NCBI GenBank assembly: GCA_027886175.1
Contig: JAJNNQ010000009.1
Coordinates: 26,339,501-26,403,500, forward strand
Length of the DNA stretch: 64,000 nt
Direction of reading: 5' to 3'
Source: Phylloscopus collybita
Taxonomy: Eukaryota > Chordata > Aves > Passeriformes > Phylloscopidae
Below, one piece after another: positions 1 through 12,585 of this stretch. The notes beneath the pieces are model-generated. The model had not been told where the DNA came from, did not search any database, and worked only from the letters and a program-made list of their open reading frames with translations. Numbering within the stretch: position 1 is the first letter of the stretch; every line of letters begins with the position of its first letter. A program made the translations under genes and the position numbers.

Positions 1-57
1 TTAGGCAACTGACTGCTGGCCTGACATGCTCTGGCTCTTGAGGAATGGAGTGCACTC

Positions 58-533
58 AGTGCTGGTAGCTCCGTGAGCAGCTGCAGTGCCAGCTCCAGGT
101 TGAGCTCTGGTGGTGAGAGCCCCACACAAGGCAGTGAACTGGAACCAACCTTTGCACAACAAAGGGCACAGGGACCTGTGGTGCCAGCCAGGGGACCAGA
201 CACTCAGAGATACTGCAGGAGCTGAGGATGCCCAGATCTTCCTGTGCTTTGACTGTGAGGGTAATAAACCCCCAGGTTTTTCTTTGTTCTTGGCAGCACA
301 TGGTCAGGCTGTTATTCTGTTATTGCATCATGATTAAAATATTTGAGGGATCCAGAGGTCTGAGACTCTGCTATGGAAAACCTGGAGTTGAGCCAGTAGG
401 GAAACCTGGTCTGACTGTGTGAGGGTGGCATGTGTAGCTGCAAAGAGACCTCAGTTCTGGCTTGGGTGGCACCAGAGTAACTGGTGGAGTGGCTTCTGAA
501 TGGTCAGACAGGAAAGTTTCCTTAACACGTCCT
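58..533 (+). repeat. Interspersed repeat, copy 1 (probably LTR-derived)
   Basis: This segment recurs in the same orientation at 33283-33720. The first 170 bases (58-227) match the other copy without gaps and with only four differences; the remainder aligns with many substitutions and indels. Shared landmarks include a purine-rich GGATCCA(G/A)AGGTCTGAGACTCTG stretch and a closing TGGTCAGACAG...CCTTAACA. The copy has an AATAAA at 263-268, where copy 2 reads ACAAAA in a TATA-like context. Moderately high GC, loss of similarity at a CA end and the TATA/AATAAA-like site suggest a retroviral LTR, but I cannot name the family. A 75-codon forward ORF in it is shared by both copies only because the DNA is conserved; it has no recognisable domain. 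Confidence 0.7.
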
Positions 534-1445
534 TTGGTGGCCTCCAGTCGTGTTGTGTCAGAGCAGAATGGGTCACGGTGCAGTAAAGTCCATGTGTGCG
601 CCACACACTGTTTTGTGCCTTTTGCTGTTGTCTCAACCACTGTGCTGTTGTCTAAACTACTGTATCTGCACAAGTGCTAGGGCAGTGAAATGCCTGGTAT
701 AGCCACAAACTACCAGTTCATTTTGCACTAGAAAAATTTCCACAGAGGTCCATCTTTAGATGTAGATAAAGGAAGCAGATACCCATGGCTACTTAGAGCA
801 GTCACTTTCTCTTCCACCTGTGCCAGAGCTGCAGCACAGTGTACAGCTTGTGGTACCTTCTTTTTGCTGCTTTGCTGATGTTGAGGGAGGAAAGTGTTGG
901 AAATCACAGAATGGCAGTTTCTGCAGAGTTGTCAGTGGCTCTTCCTAGCCATTGATTTGATGCTCTCCTCCTTTTCCTCCTACTTTATGTGTCATGCAGC
1001 CACAGAAGTAATACTTGTTTTCTAAGAATTTTCTCTGACTTTCTAGGTGCAGCTTCTTTCATCACCCACCCTCTCCCCCTTTTGTATCACAAGCCCTTTC
1101 TGGTTTCTGGAACCTCAGACAGTGTAGAAGTGTTATGAAGGATGTTTTTTAGGGAAAAAAATGTTTGCAGGAGTAATAGTAGGAAGTGCTTGTGTAGGAG
1201 TGTGGTGGGAATTTAAATTTGCTTTGACAAACTAGTTGTTGACAGCGAATGATGTTTTGAGTGACCTTTTATACAGCAGAAGTGGAGTTGTGCTGGTGGT
1301 TTTGTAATGGTGGACATTTCCAAATATTCCACCATTATGTGTACAACTTCAAGGTGACACCACTGCCAAGAATTAACAGAACAAGAGACAATGAGCACAA
1401 ACTGAAATAAAAAGTAGGAGTAATATTTTTAACCATGAGTATGGT
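534..1445. other. Non-coding unique DNA
   Basis: No gene or recognisable repeat is visible. Short pyrimidine-rich stretches lie near 1060-1085. An imperfect inverted repeat at 1305-1337 is listed separately. Confidence 0.6.
1305..1337. repeat. Short inverted repeat (hairpin)
   Basis: TAATGGTGGA at 1305-1314 faces its complement at 1328-1337, with further pairing inward (ATTT against AAAT). The stem is about 14 bp with one bulge and a very short loop. No function can be assigned from sequence. Confidence 0.55.
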
Positions 1446-1620
1446 CAAGCTCCGGAACAGGTTGCCCAGAGAGCTTGTGGAGTTTTAATTATTGGAAATT
1501 CTAAAAACTTGAGTGGATATAGCCTGAAGAACTTGCTCTAGTTCAGTCTCCTTTGATAAGAAGGTGGACCAAAGACCTCCAGCAGTCAAATCTCAACCAA
1601 ACTCTTATTCTGTTGTAGGA
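1446..1620 (+). mobile_element. CR1 LINE 3' end, 5'-truncated
   Basis: The CAGGTTGCCCAGAGAG block, the following GTGGAGT segment, a ...CTCTAGTTCAG... block and the AGACCTCCAG...CAACC...ATTCTGT tail follow the order of the avian CR1 3' untranslated region in sense orientation. CR1 copies are usually 5'-truncated during target-primed reverse transcription, which fits a piece of about 175 bp. Substitutions are numerous, so it is an old inactive copy with no coding capacity. Confidence 0.75.
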
Positions 1621-4600
1621 AAAGCATGGAATAATCCTTTTTAAAGTGAAGGTAATTGCCTGTTGTTCTGACTTTCTGCAATTTGTGGTTCACACACTTC
1701 TTAATACATTTTATTGTCATTTTGGAACCTTTAATTATTACACAAGATGTAAGTGTAAATTACATGCAAAAAGCCAGACACCAAAATCTCCAGTTTTACA
1801 GTCGCTAGTCAGAGACATTATAAACAATAAAGAAACAGATTTTGGTTTCTTTGAAGTCTGCAGTTAAAACTTCCACTGGCTTAATGGGACAAGGAACTTT
1901 ATTTATCACATTTTATATCTAACAGAAAACAGAAATGAAAGCAAGATGAATATGTTAGTTATATATTTATAACTACATAACTATCTGTAATATATTTAAA
2001 GAGTCTGTAAAATCAAAACCTCTGGAAATAAGAAGTTCAGGCTACATCTGCCTCCAACCATCAAGCAGCTAGTCTCTGGTCTGCTCTTTGTGCTAATAGC
2101 TGTGTACCCACCGTGTGTGTGTGTGTGTGTGTGTAACATGATGATGTCATGGTTTGGCTGCTTGGCAGAAGAGAACAGCTGGGAACCTTCATTATTCTCT
2201 AGAAAGGCTCTAAATGTGTAGAAGCAGCTTAGGAGTGCACAGTTGAGAAATGGGCTCTTGTATGTGAAAGACACACTTTGTACTTCACTGTACAAAGAAG
2301 TCTCTTGATTTCTCATGTTTGAAAGTGGAAAATATCATTGTCCTATTCGATAAATGAAACTGTTTGTCTGCAAAGTAAGCATATGAGAAATAGAATAAAC
2401 ATATTTTCTCACTAAAGGGATAGTTTCAGGAAAAGAGGATTAAAATTCTTGGAAAATCAGTGAGGCAGCTACAAGTGTCAGGTGATTATATGGCCTTATG
2501 TAAGTACAGTGGTTGGTGTCTAGCCAAGTATTTCTAAAACTTATAGGGTAACTTCTGTTCACATTTAGGCAGGCATAAATCTGAAAGCAATTCAAAACTC
2601 ATCAGTGTTTGCTCCTATGTTTGAGCTTCTTTTAAAAAAGAAAATTATAACATATTATTTTTTTTTTTTACTACAGAGAATTCTTAAAGGGGATGGTGTG
2701 GTTAAAACTGCGACTTCCAATAATTGAATTTTCTTCCTGCCTTTCTTGTAGATCCCCTGTACTGTAATGGGCAAGCCATTTTTGTAGCTTGATTTCTGGC
2801 ATAACCACAGAAAATGTATTTGTGTATGACATTGAAAAAATTTAGTGTGTATTGGTGGGTCTCGTTGGTAGATGTATTATCTAGTTGTCACATGGCAGTG
2901 TATTAAAATAATTTTGTTCTGTTCTTCTTGAATGAAAAAAAAAAGTCCTAATTGGAGCCAACTGGGAGAAAAAAGTGGGTTTTTTTAAAGAAATTTTACT
3001 TCCATTTAGTCTAGTAGTGCAGGTCTTAATAATTTGCTTCTGAAGGCAACCTATCTTAAATGAGTAATTTATTTGTATGGTTTGGTAAGTTTTTTAAACA
3101 TGTAATAATCTTTCAAAGTCTCTTTTTTCCCCCAAGATAGCATTCAGAATGCATTTTTTTCCCATAATTTTATTTTGCTTGCACATCCACTCTTTTTTTA
3201 TATCATGCTTTGTTTTTATGCAGTTTATATCACATCACTTTTCCACTTCAGGTTTGATTTATCTTTAAACTTGTTGAGAGACATAATACCACTGAATAAT
3301 TCTCTCAGACTCTGGCAAATCTTCAGGTATTTAGAAAGAGAGAAGGAAGACCTTACACTGGCAGAACATTGCTTGAAGGGCTGGCTAAATCTGGTGAGGA
3401 CTAATTAGGTAGATTTTTTTCAGTCTGTCAGTCAGTCTTACAGATTTTCTTGATCACGTACTGAACATATACAAAGCAAGAGGGTATATACAGTGAATTC
3501 AAGAAATGTCTTCAGAATGATGCTTCTTTTGAAAGAGATTTATGAACTGATGTTCTAACAGAAGCATAAAATGTTTCCATATGACAACAGGATGAAAGAC
3601 TGATCAGAGAGATCTCAGAAAAGGAAGTTAGAATAGACAAGAATGCATTTGGAAATGTGTTAGCTTTTACTGGAAGTGTGAATGTGGACATCAGAGAACT
3701 TCTGTAATGCCTGCCAGGCTGTGTTCTCTGTCCCCACAGGGCTTTTAGCACTAGAGTTGCCCACCAGGCAGCATCAGATGAATCATCATGAAAACCAAAC
3801 AAGACAACTTCACTTGAGAGAGAGAGAATATAGAATATGAACAATCCAACTGCCATCTGTATGTTTTCCTGATGAGTGGCATTATCACATCTTTTTGTGC
3901 CAAATGAGTAAACTGTTTTCACCACACAAATACTGTCTATTCCAGCACATATTACATGCAAACTACCAGCACAAATTTCAGGGTGATGTTTGCAATGTGA
4001 ATTCACTCTGCCAGCTAAAATCCTATCCAACAAGTTCTGGTTAGAAAAGTAATGTAAAAAAGAAGTGTGGGTTTGTGATGAGTGTTAGGCCATGAAAACT
4101 CCACAGTTTTCCAGGAGCTTATGAAACACAACTAAGTCCATTGCTGTCACATTACTTACTAATGTGCTTAGAACCAGCTGACTTAGTTACAGAGAGATGT
4201 ACAAACTGAAAATGTATATGAAGGAAAAGAATAATGGCAAATAGGAGACTTGCATGCAGGAGCATTTCAGTGAACTAGAAGAGAATAAAAGGACAAATTA
4301 AGATACTGTGGTGTTCTCTACTGTTTCACAGGAACCTTCCAGCATATCTAACCTGGTTTCAGAAAGGAAAGTAACATTTTTGGTTTACTGTCTCTTTAAA
4401 TACATAAATATGTATCCTATGCTTGTAGAAAGAACTTTTTTTAATCATTACCTAACTTTTATAAAACAAACTTTTTTTTTTTTCAGAATGAAATAGTTAC
4501 CATAGCTAAATTATCCCTCAAATAAGGTTTTCATATTAAGAAAACTAGAGATCTAGATTCTCAAAAAGCATTTGCTAGCTTAAATGTAGCGACTTTTAAG

Positions 4601-7600
4601 ATCTTAAGTTTTGGCTCATTGAATGGTGCTTCTTTGTGCAGTCTGTCTTATGTATAATAAAGCCTACTCACAGATTTCCCAAAGCCTCTGTGCAAATCCA
4701 CAATTTCTGGCAGCTCATGTTTATTCAATGATTATGTGCTTTCAGTGGAATAATGTCAGTAGTGGACCAATGGCTGCCTGAGCAAAGCTCTGTGGAAAGA
4801 GAAAAGTAATTAAAAAAACTTATATTTTTCATATTGATTAGAGAAAACTATTTTACAGCAACAGAATAGAATCAGAATTCACATTGTAAGATGAGTATGT
4901 AAGGACAGCAGAGTGACATGTTTCACAGTTGACCTTCCTGCTGCTATTTGGTGTCTCTCATACAGCACTGTTTAGTTCTAAATGTTTTCAAACCTAGAGG
5001 ATATCAAACGGTGTTAGCACTGGTAAGGGCAACACTGAGAAATGCTGCCATTACAGGGCAATAAAAGTACTATGAAAAAGATTTCCATTACACAGCTTTT
5101 AGGAGTAGTGCAAAAGAACTTTCTGGAATTGTGCTTGTGACAATCACCTCAGTTTTTGAAGATCCAGCAAGGATTGGATTGTATTTGTAAACAGTACATA
5201 TTGCAAGCTGTTGACAAAAAGTTACACTTCTTTTTATTATTCCTTTAAGATGTGTATTTCTCTTGCATTCTGTGTGTACCTTTCACCTCAAGATATATTT
5301 ACTGAATGATTTATAATGCACTTGAGGTTCCCCCCGCCCTTTGTGACAGAACAAGCTGCTGTACGTCAGCAACGTGACTTGTTACAAGAAGCACAATGCC
5401 TAGTTGATAATGCAGTGCAAAGATCTGAGAGACAAAAAGTGCACCTTTACATGAGATTCTTGACATTGAAATGGACATCTCTACAAAGAACTCATTGGAC
5501 TTACTGAAGTTGTACAAGAACTCAGTCTCACCTTATGAGTTCTGGTTTCTGAAATACTATTTTAGTAGAAATATCTGACCCTGATAGAGAAAGGATCAGA
5601 GATTACCTAATGAACTACTTATGTCACTTCCTGCTGCACCTTGCATTTATATGCCAGCTCTTGAAGTCAGGTATGTGATCAACTCTTTAACTCTGGGAAA
5701 ATAAGTAAGAAAACAAGAAGATTACAATATATTAATTTAAAATCAAGAAGAAGTTTTAGGAACTTGAAACTAAATCAAAATGTGAAACTAAATCAATTTG
5801 TAATAGTTCTCCTTTATAATAAATAAAGCTAACATGAAGAATTTTTTAGTACCTCAGACTCATATGCAGTGATTTGGGTCTTGAAGGGGAGAGACTTTTT
5901 TTAAGCATTTCCTGATACTATTTGCCAAACTCTGTTAAATGATTTACTGAGTGGTTTCAGGGCTCAGTTATTGTACAATTCTTCAATGTTAATATATCAC
6001 TCTTTCATCTGGAATGGAATTACCAAGGAAATTACTTCTCTTGATATTTTCTTGGAAACAGTAATAATTTTTTGTGTCTCACGACATTTGAATTCCATGA
6101 TGGTTATTTAAAAGTGTTTAATTTTTTAAAAATATTTTTAATTGTTTCCACATCATTTCTTTGTTTGTCTTTCACAAAAATCTCTAATATTACCAGTAGC
6201 AGTTCTGTTTCTCTCTGTCACTCTTTGCCGTATTAATTACCTCATTAGCTCTCCTTTGCCGTAGGGGAATCACATTTTTCTTTCAAATTGTGCAATTTAT
6301 AAAAATAAGTAAAATAAACTGGGATCCATTTGTTCAAATCTTTATTCATCCTTTCAGACCAGAGCAAATAGTGGTGTCAGCTATGTCAGGTGGTCTTGTG
6401 GAAGGTAATACTGGTCCCACCGAGCTTGCCTTACTTCCCCTGTTGAGCAATCTGCATTCACCAAGGATCTGGTGTGGCTGAAGGAGGAATGTGTCTAAAG
6501 AACTAGGGGTTCTGTAACATTGATTCCAATCCTTTTTTAAACCCGGGGGGAGAGCAGGAGCTCACATCCAGTAACTGTGCTGTACAGTCACGGAAGACAG
6601 AAGGTCTCTGGGCCCTGCAGTTCCCCTCTCTGCCATACAGGGCTGGGCTCTGCTCTAAGTCAGCTTTTCAGCTGTAAACATTCTAGGATGAGAGTTCCAA
6701 CTATCCCTTAGTAGAAGTCCAAACATGTGAGAATTTTTTCCCTATTCTTTTGACTGAGAGTTTTCTACCTTAATTTTTATTGAAGTCTTCTACTTTTTTA
6801 CTGCCCATAACTCTAAATGTTATATCTGCAAACATGTATGACCCTGCTAGTTGTTGCTTAGCCAGTTGCCTTTTGACAGCATTATTCAATGTCCAAAAAA
6901 GCCAGAGGAAAAAGCATATTTCATTAGTTTCTCTGGGTTTGCAAGTCATTTTCTGAAATAACTTTTGGTGAAAAAAAATTTGAAACAGAACCTTTCCATA
7001 AGGTATAAAATGCAGTAGTAAGAATTCATATTTTTAGTTTGTTGTAACTTCTCAAAAATGTCTACTGTGTTGTTGACTCAGAATAGCTTTCAAAGTAGGA
7101 GAACTGGATCTCAGCCATGATATTCACAAAATGAATATAAAATAAAAATAAAATATAATCAATTTGTTGATCCTCTGTGTTCTGACAACCTAGATTATCC
7201 TCATGATAACCTTTGAAGTCCTTGATTTAAAAGTGCTATACATAAGAAAGTCTACTTGTTAACAAAGCTTAGTTTACTTATGCTGGAAATTTAGAACATG
7301 TCTGATTGCTTTTCTAACCAGAATAGTGAATTGTGTTACAGCACTGAGAAGGTTGATAAATAAAAGGAAAGCAAAGCCAAACAAAAACATAAATAAGAAA
7401 TCTTGAAATACAGGTTTATTAAGTTATGATACATGGTAGCTTTGTAAATTCATCAGGAAAGAATGTTTGGATTTTTTTAAGTTAATGAGCACATGAGTCT
7501 GTTTATCACATGCCTCTATAAATAAGTGTCTTGGCAGATGTTTTCTCTTCATTGAAAGTACTTTTTTTCTCTGCTCAGGGCATGCTACACTGTTAAATTA

Positions 7601-10149
7601 AGCTATGAATTCCCTTGATTATTACAGAAGACACTTAGAACACTATGGCAGGCATAGCACTGTCATAACTTTTTAATATCAATTTTAAGAATTATTTACA
7701 TATTAGTAGTGTAGCACCTATATATTTTATCTGGCAAAGCTTTTTAATATAAATTCTAAGAGCTGTTTTCACATTATTGTAGTATTTCATAGATGCTATG
7801 TCTGGTTAATCAAAAAAGATCATCTGATTTCATTGAGAGTGATACCTGTGATAAACACAACGAATTTCACTGACTGCTAAACGGTCTGAGTTACTTAGGA
7901 TAATTTTATTATCCTAATTAATTATTAATCATTTGTCTGTCCTATTCACAATTCCTGTATCTGCAACCACTTTTCTTTCACAGTGAGGTTCGAACTGACA
8001 GTTACTCTCTAGTGTCAAATGTCATGTTGTCAGTGTTACCTCAACAAACCCAGCTGTTAATGACTATACAATTTCTTCAACAGACAGAATAAACACAATC
8101 ACAAAACTATTTCTGAAGAGGCTTTATGAAACTCCAGAGAGGAAAGGATGGAAGAAAAATAAGGAGTTACTGTGTAGTTTAGGAATTTTGAATTACAAAA
8201 TACTCTGATATACTCCAGTTTATATTACATTTCAATCTGAGATAATTCACTATTCATGTCTTTTACACTAAAATCCTGAAGTCATTTAGAAATATAACAA
8301 TTAGTAAGAAATGATAATACTCTGTTTAAAAAATATGCTACCTGCTGCCTTAGCAGAGAAATTCTGCCCCTGCCTCCCTTTTTAAAAAAAGCTTAAAATG
8401 TTCAAATCTGGGTCTACTGACTAAGCTCATACTTAGGTAAATATTAGTTTATTTACTTAGGTAAAGAAACCTAGAATATCTTTGCTGTTGGCCAAGGTTG
8501 GCCTATACTGATACTTGCACAGTTAAGCAGTTGTCACATTCTTTAAGTATAGCTATCTTGCCTGAGCATAAGAAACACTCAGCACAGTTTGCACACACCG
8601 TAAATTACTTCAAGCTCTTCCTAAGGAGAATTTTCTTGGCATAGTTTCTACAATGCATGCTTCCCCCATTAGAAGAATAGCTTAAAGAAATAAGAGTATG
8701 AAGCTACAAGAGATGACAAAAAGCTGTAAAATTATAGTTGTTTTTTTTGATAATGTCTGTGAAATCCTTCCTTGTGTGATACAAAGTGGACATGATGTAA
8801 AAACCACATCCTGTTACAGAAATGTAACAGAAGTCCTGACAGGGCACTGTTCTAGCACTCCATTGTATAGTGGCCAAGGATGTAGACCTCTCTTGCAAAG
8901 AAATAACCCAAGGTAGTGCTATGTCATCATGTAACATTCAGTTCCAGTAGTTTGCCTTAGTTTGAATCAGTCACCAAGAGAGGAAAGGGAAGGAATGCTG
9001 GGCATGTGTATAGTTGTGATAAGTTATTAGTGTTTATGCAACGCTAACATCCATCAGACTCTGAGGGAATGGAATGCAGTGTGTCTGCTGTGCAGTGAGG
9101 ATATACTTATGTTGGATTAGCCTGTGCTAATGCAGAGTGAGATTTTCACCATTTAATTCATGCCACTATCTTATCTCTTGTAGATGAGCCACAGTTCAGC
9201 CTTACTGCAGTGGGCTGTGGCTTGAGCGCTTTTCAGATGTGGAAATAGTTTGCTTTGTGTATCTATAGTAACCACCTGCTGGCATTTTCACTAAGTGCAG
9301 TGAATAGGCTGAGGCTGTGTGACTGTTATTATTATCTGCTTTATAACTTATCCCAGAAAGCAATGTAGTACGTGGAAGATAAATTATCTTGAAATAAAAC
9401 AGTTCATGATCTGAAGTGCTTCAGCTCTGGCAGCAAAGATGCTCATGAAGTTTAATTGACCCTGCCAAAAATAATTGTATAGAAAAACCTTTGGGTGTTA
9501 TAATTTACCTTTCTTGATCTGAGAACAGGCAAAGTACCGTGGCTGTGTGGGCTGTATTGCTCTCAGCTCCTATCACTTCCCTGTATGGTAGACGTGCCTT
9601 TTAGTTAGTGGTACAGCAATCAGGAGGTGAATTTATGTTTTATCATAAAACACCGCTTATAATTAAATGTCTCATCTTCTTGGTGGTGCCTAGTTCTGCT
9701 GAACTGTTTTTACTTAAATAATAAACATTGCATTTTACATTTCAAATAGCAGTAAGTGTAGTGGCAGTTACATATGGTGAAGAATTACTCAATGACAGCA
9801 TCTTATCTTACCTATGTGTGAAAGGCAAGAGGTTTTATGATTGTGAAATTACCCACTGAGCAAACTTTCTTAATAATTCACTAAAGAAATTAGTTTGAAG
9901 CAAAGCTAAGAGTAAAGAAATAACCAGAAACCAAAATCATCACATCATTTTTCCAAATAGAATGCTTTAAAACTCGTCAAACTGCCACTGCTTGGCTTGT
10001 GCCACTATGCCCCTTCCCTAGCACCCAGCCATGTGTGCTTAGGAGCTGTTGATTTCCTCCTCATATGTTTTTTTTACTACCATCTCCTTTGGGTTGTGGT
10101 GGTAAAACATGAATGGACTTGGGAATAAAAATCAGGGGGGAATTACAAT
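1621..10149. other. AT-rich non-coding unique DNA
   Basis: I see no gene in this 8.5 kb. The longest ORF, 173 codons on the minus strand at 3512-4033, has no recognisable domain and no coding signature. Short homopolymer runs (for example T12 near 4471), small AT-rich simple tracts (near 7140) and a slightly GC-richer patch at about 6360-6660 break the otherwise featureless sequence. It could be intronic or intergenic. Confidence 0.55.
2113..2134. repeat. (GT)11 microsatellite
   Basis: Eleven uninterrupted GT units. This is a common vertebrate microsatellite type and likely polymorphic in length. Confidence 0.95.
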
Positions 10150-10313
10150 CACAAAATCATAGAATGGTTTGAGCTGGGAGAGACCTTAGATATTATCTAT
10201 TTCCAACCTCCCTGCGATGAGCACTCCACACTAGACCAGGTTGCTCAAAGCCACATCCTGTCTGGTCTTGAACACTTCCAGGGATGGGACATCTAAAACT
10301 TCTCTGGGCAAAC
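10150..10313 (-). mobile_element. CR1 LINE 3' end (reverse strand)
   Basis: Read on the plus strand it opens with AATCATAGAATGGTTTGAG and continues through GGGAGAGACCTTAGA, CACTAGACCAGGTTGCTCAA, a TCTTGAACACTTCCAGGGATG block and TCTCTGGGCAA. This is the reverse complement of the classic avian CR1 3' region, so the element points to the minus strand and is 5'-truncated near 10313. It is well preserved compared with the copy at 1446-1620. No ORF2 sequence is present. Confidence 0.92.
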
Positions 10314-10317
10314 TAGT

Positions 10318-10390
10318 AGTGATATTGTGATATTGAATTAGTGATACTATGATATATTGTGATAATAGTGAATTAGTTATATTGCAATCA
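10318..10390. repeat. Imperfect GTGATATTG-type tandem tract
   Basis: Repeated variants of GTGATATTG, GATACTATGATA and TGAATTAGT occur in loose tandem, directly abutting the truncated 5' end of the neighbouring CR1. Confidence 0.6.
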
Positions 10391-12189
10391 ATATTACTTT
10401 GTTGATGTCTTTGCATGTTTTGCAGTGAAAATAGTTATGAAGAAATTCTGTCTCTATGTTTCTTGTCACCCTTTCTCTGTCACCATTTTACAACAGGTAT
10501 TTTGCCACTGAAGCCTGTTTCTTAGTAGGTAACACATTACAGAGCATGGAGTAGCATGTTACAGAACTTGGTGCATATAAGTTTTGTACTGCTTCTTCTA
10601 GGATGTCTTGTGTATGTAGGGAACTATCATAACGTAAAAATACTTTATTGCCTTAAAAGTAGACGATATAAGAGGTCTTCCTGTATATCGTGAATCTGAA
10701 GTCAGGTGGAATTCATGTTACATTACTTTGGAAATTATGTGTTTTTAAAACTGTGGTTAGCATCTTGTTCTGATATTGGCATTCCATAAAAAAAGTTAAA
10801 TGAGTTTTTGAGAACAGGGCAGTATGTTCTCTGCCACATCAAAAGTGAAAAGTGTGGCTTCAGATACTGGAAGTTCCTGCCAGATGACACTGTTTGTATT
10901 AAATCATCCAACCCTTGTGTTGATACTTTGCTGTGCTGTTCTGCCTTGTGCAGAGATGGTTGAAAAAGATTTGTCCTTGCAAGAGAAGATAAGTAGGCTA
11001 AGCACAGTCATCCTGCTTTATTGCTGTAACATCAAGGCACTATAAAATCTGCAAACAAAGCAGATGGGAGAGGAATCTACAATTAATTTACATATTAATT
11101 TACATAATGTTTAGCTTTTCAGCTCAATTTTTATCTACAAAGGTAGTATCTCATCATTTGTATGTACAATCTCTTACCTTTCCCATGCACATCTTTTTAG
11201 AATTTTTGAGGCATCAGAATTCCTTCACATCTTTAAATATTTTAATTATGATATCCCTCTTGATTGGTTGAAATTAACCTCCTCCTAAACATCCACAAGT
11301 AATGATGATTGTTGGCTCATTTTTGTACCATTGCTGATAAAACAGCAGATGATGAGTGATCTGACAAGTATTGCAACATTCTGGCAGCAATTATTTTTTA
11401 ATTAAATTATACATGATAATATAGGTTATGGGCTGCTCTGCTGGGAAGCCTGCCTGTATGGGTAAATCAGTTTATATTCCCTTACTGGGTGCAAAATTCC
11501 TTATATTCGGTGAACTATTGGGGAGGAGTTGCATAACATATAACAGCTGACCTTTTTTAAATTCATGCTCTAGATTATGCAGAGATAACATTTTGGAGTT
11601 AAAATATCAAGCATTTTCCTTTTTTTTTTTTCAATCTTGCCAGAACCCACAGTATCAAACCTATAGTTCTCAAAGGCATGGAAAAGAAGTTTGGTATGAA
11701 TTTTAAAACCTGCTGCCTTGCTGACAAGGCATTAAGCATAAAGAAATGTGATAATACCAGTCAGCAAATTATCAGCTTCTGGCTCCTCCCAAGTTTCAGC
11801 TGACTTCCTACCAGACCTGTGAAGCAAGCTGTAAGAATTATCTTCCTCTAGGCGCTAGGCAGCAGTTTCCAACTCAGCTTGCTCCACAATGCCTGCAGAT
11901 ACTTGGTGGAAACAGCAGATTTTATCTTGCCTGGGGATTATAGTCTGCTGCCGGAAAAGATGGTGTTGACAGTGTGTTCCCTATTAAAAATGCAGTAGTA
12001 CAGTATACAACTTACATAATCATCCACTCAGTAATGGAACTCTTCAAAGCACATCCTTACCAAGCTCCTTTGAATATAAGCAGGGATAATAATCCTGGGG
12101 TTTATCTAAATACATCTGAGGAACAAATTCTGCTTTTAGGATATCCTTGACTGTTCAGCATCACTTATTCATTCATATCTGTATGTCGA
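10391..12189. other. Non-coding unique DNA
   Basis: No gene or repeat recognised. The segment at 11690-11960 is somewhat less AT-rich and free of simple repeats, but nothing in it marks a coding exon. Confidence 0.5.
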
Positions 12190-12470
12190 AGGCTGGAATC
12201 GTCTAGACTAATCCCCATGCTCAAGCAGAGTTAGCTAGAACCAGTTGCCCATGACCATGTCAAATTTTTAATACCTCTGCAAGTGGAGATTCCAGAGCCT
12301 CTCTGGGCAGCCTATGACAATATTTGGCCCCACTCACCAGTAAAGAAATGTTGTCTTTTGTTCACATGGACTTGCCTGTGTTTTCATTGTGCCCATTGCC
12401 ACTTGACCTATTTTTGGGCACTACTGGAAAGTCTGTCTCTCTCATTCTTGTTTCCTTGGATCATATATTT
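12190..12470 (-). mobile_element. CR1 LINE, 3' segment of split element
   Basis: On the plus strand the CCCCATGCTCAAGCAGAG, GAGATTCCAGAGCCTCTCTGGGCA, a CAGTAAAGAAATG block and GTGCCCATTGCC follow in the order of the reverse complement of a CR1 3' UTR. The element continues beyond a short insertion at about 12476-12585 and resumes into the ORF2 portion. This is a different CR1 subfamily from the tail nested inside it. Confidence 0.8.
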
Positions 12471-12475
12471 ATTGA

Positions 12476-12585
12476 ATGATAGAATAATCTGGGTTGGAAG
12501 GGACATTTAAAGGTCATCTAATCCAACTCCCCCTATGATGAGTATGATGGATGAAACTCTGAGCTATACCCTTCCCCAATCCATT
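12476..12585 (-). mobile_element. Nested CR1 tail inserted in an older CR1
   Basis: ATGATAGAATAATCTGGGTT, followed by GGAAGGGACATTTAAAGG and a TCTAATCCAACTCCCCCT block, is the reverse complement of a CR1 3' terminus. It interrupts the older CR1, whose sequence resumes at CACCCATTGATG. ATTGAATG just before it and ATTGATG after it could be a decayed target-site duplication. Only about 70-110 bp was inserted, as expected for severe 5' truncation. Confidence 0.72.

Noticed and set aside
3512..4033. 173-codon minus-strand ORF
   Set aside because: No domain, and one stop-free stretch of this length is expected by chance in 64 kb of six-frame sequence. The composition matches its non-coding surroundings.
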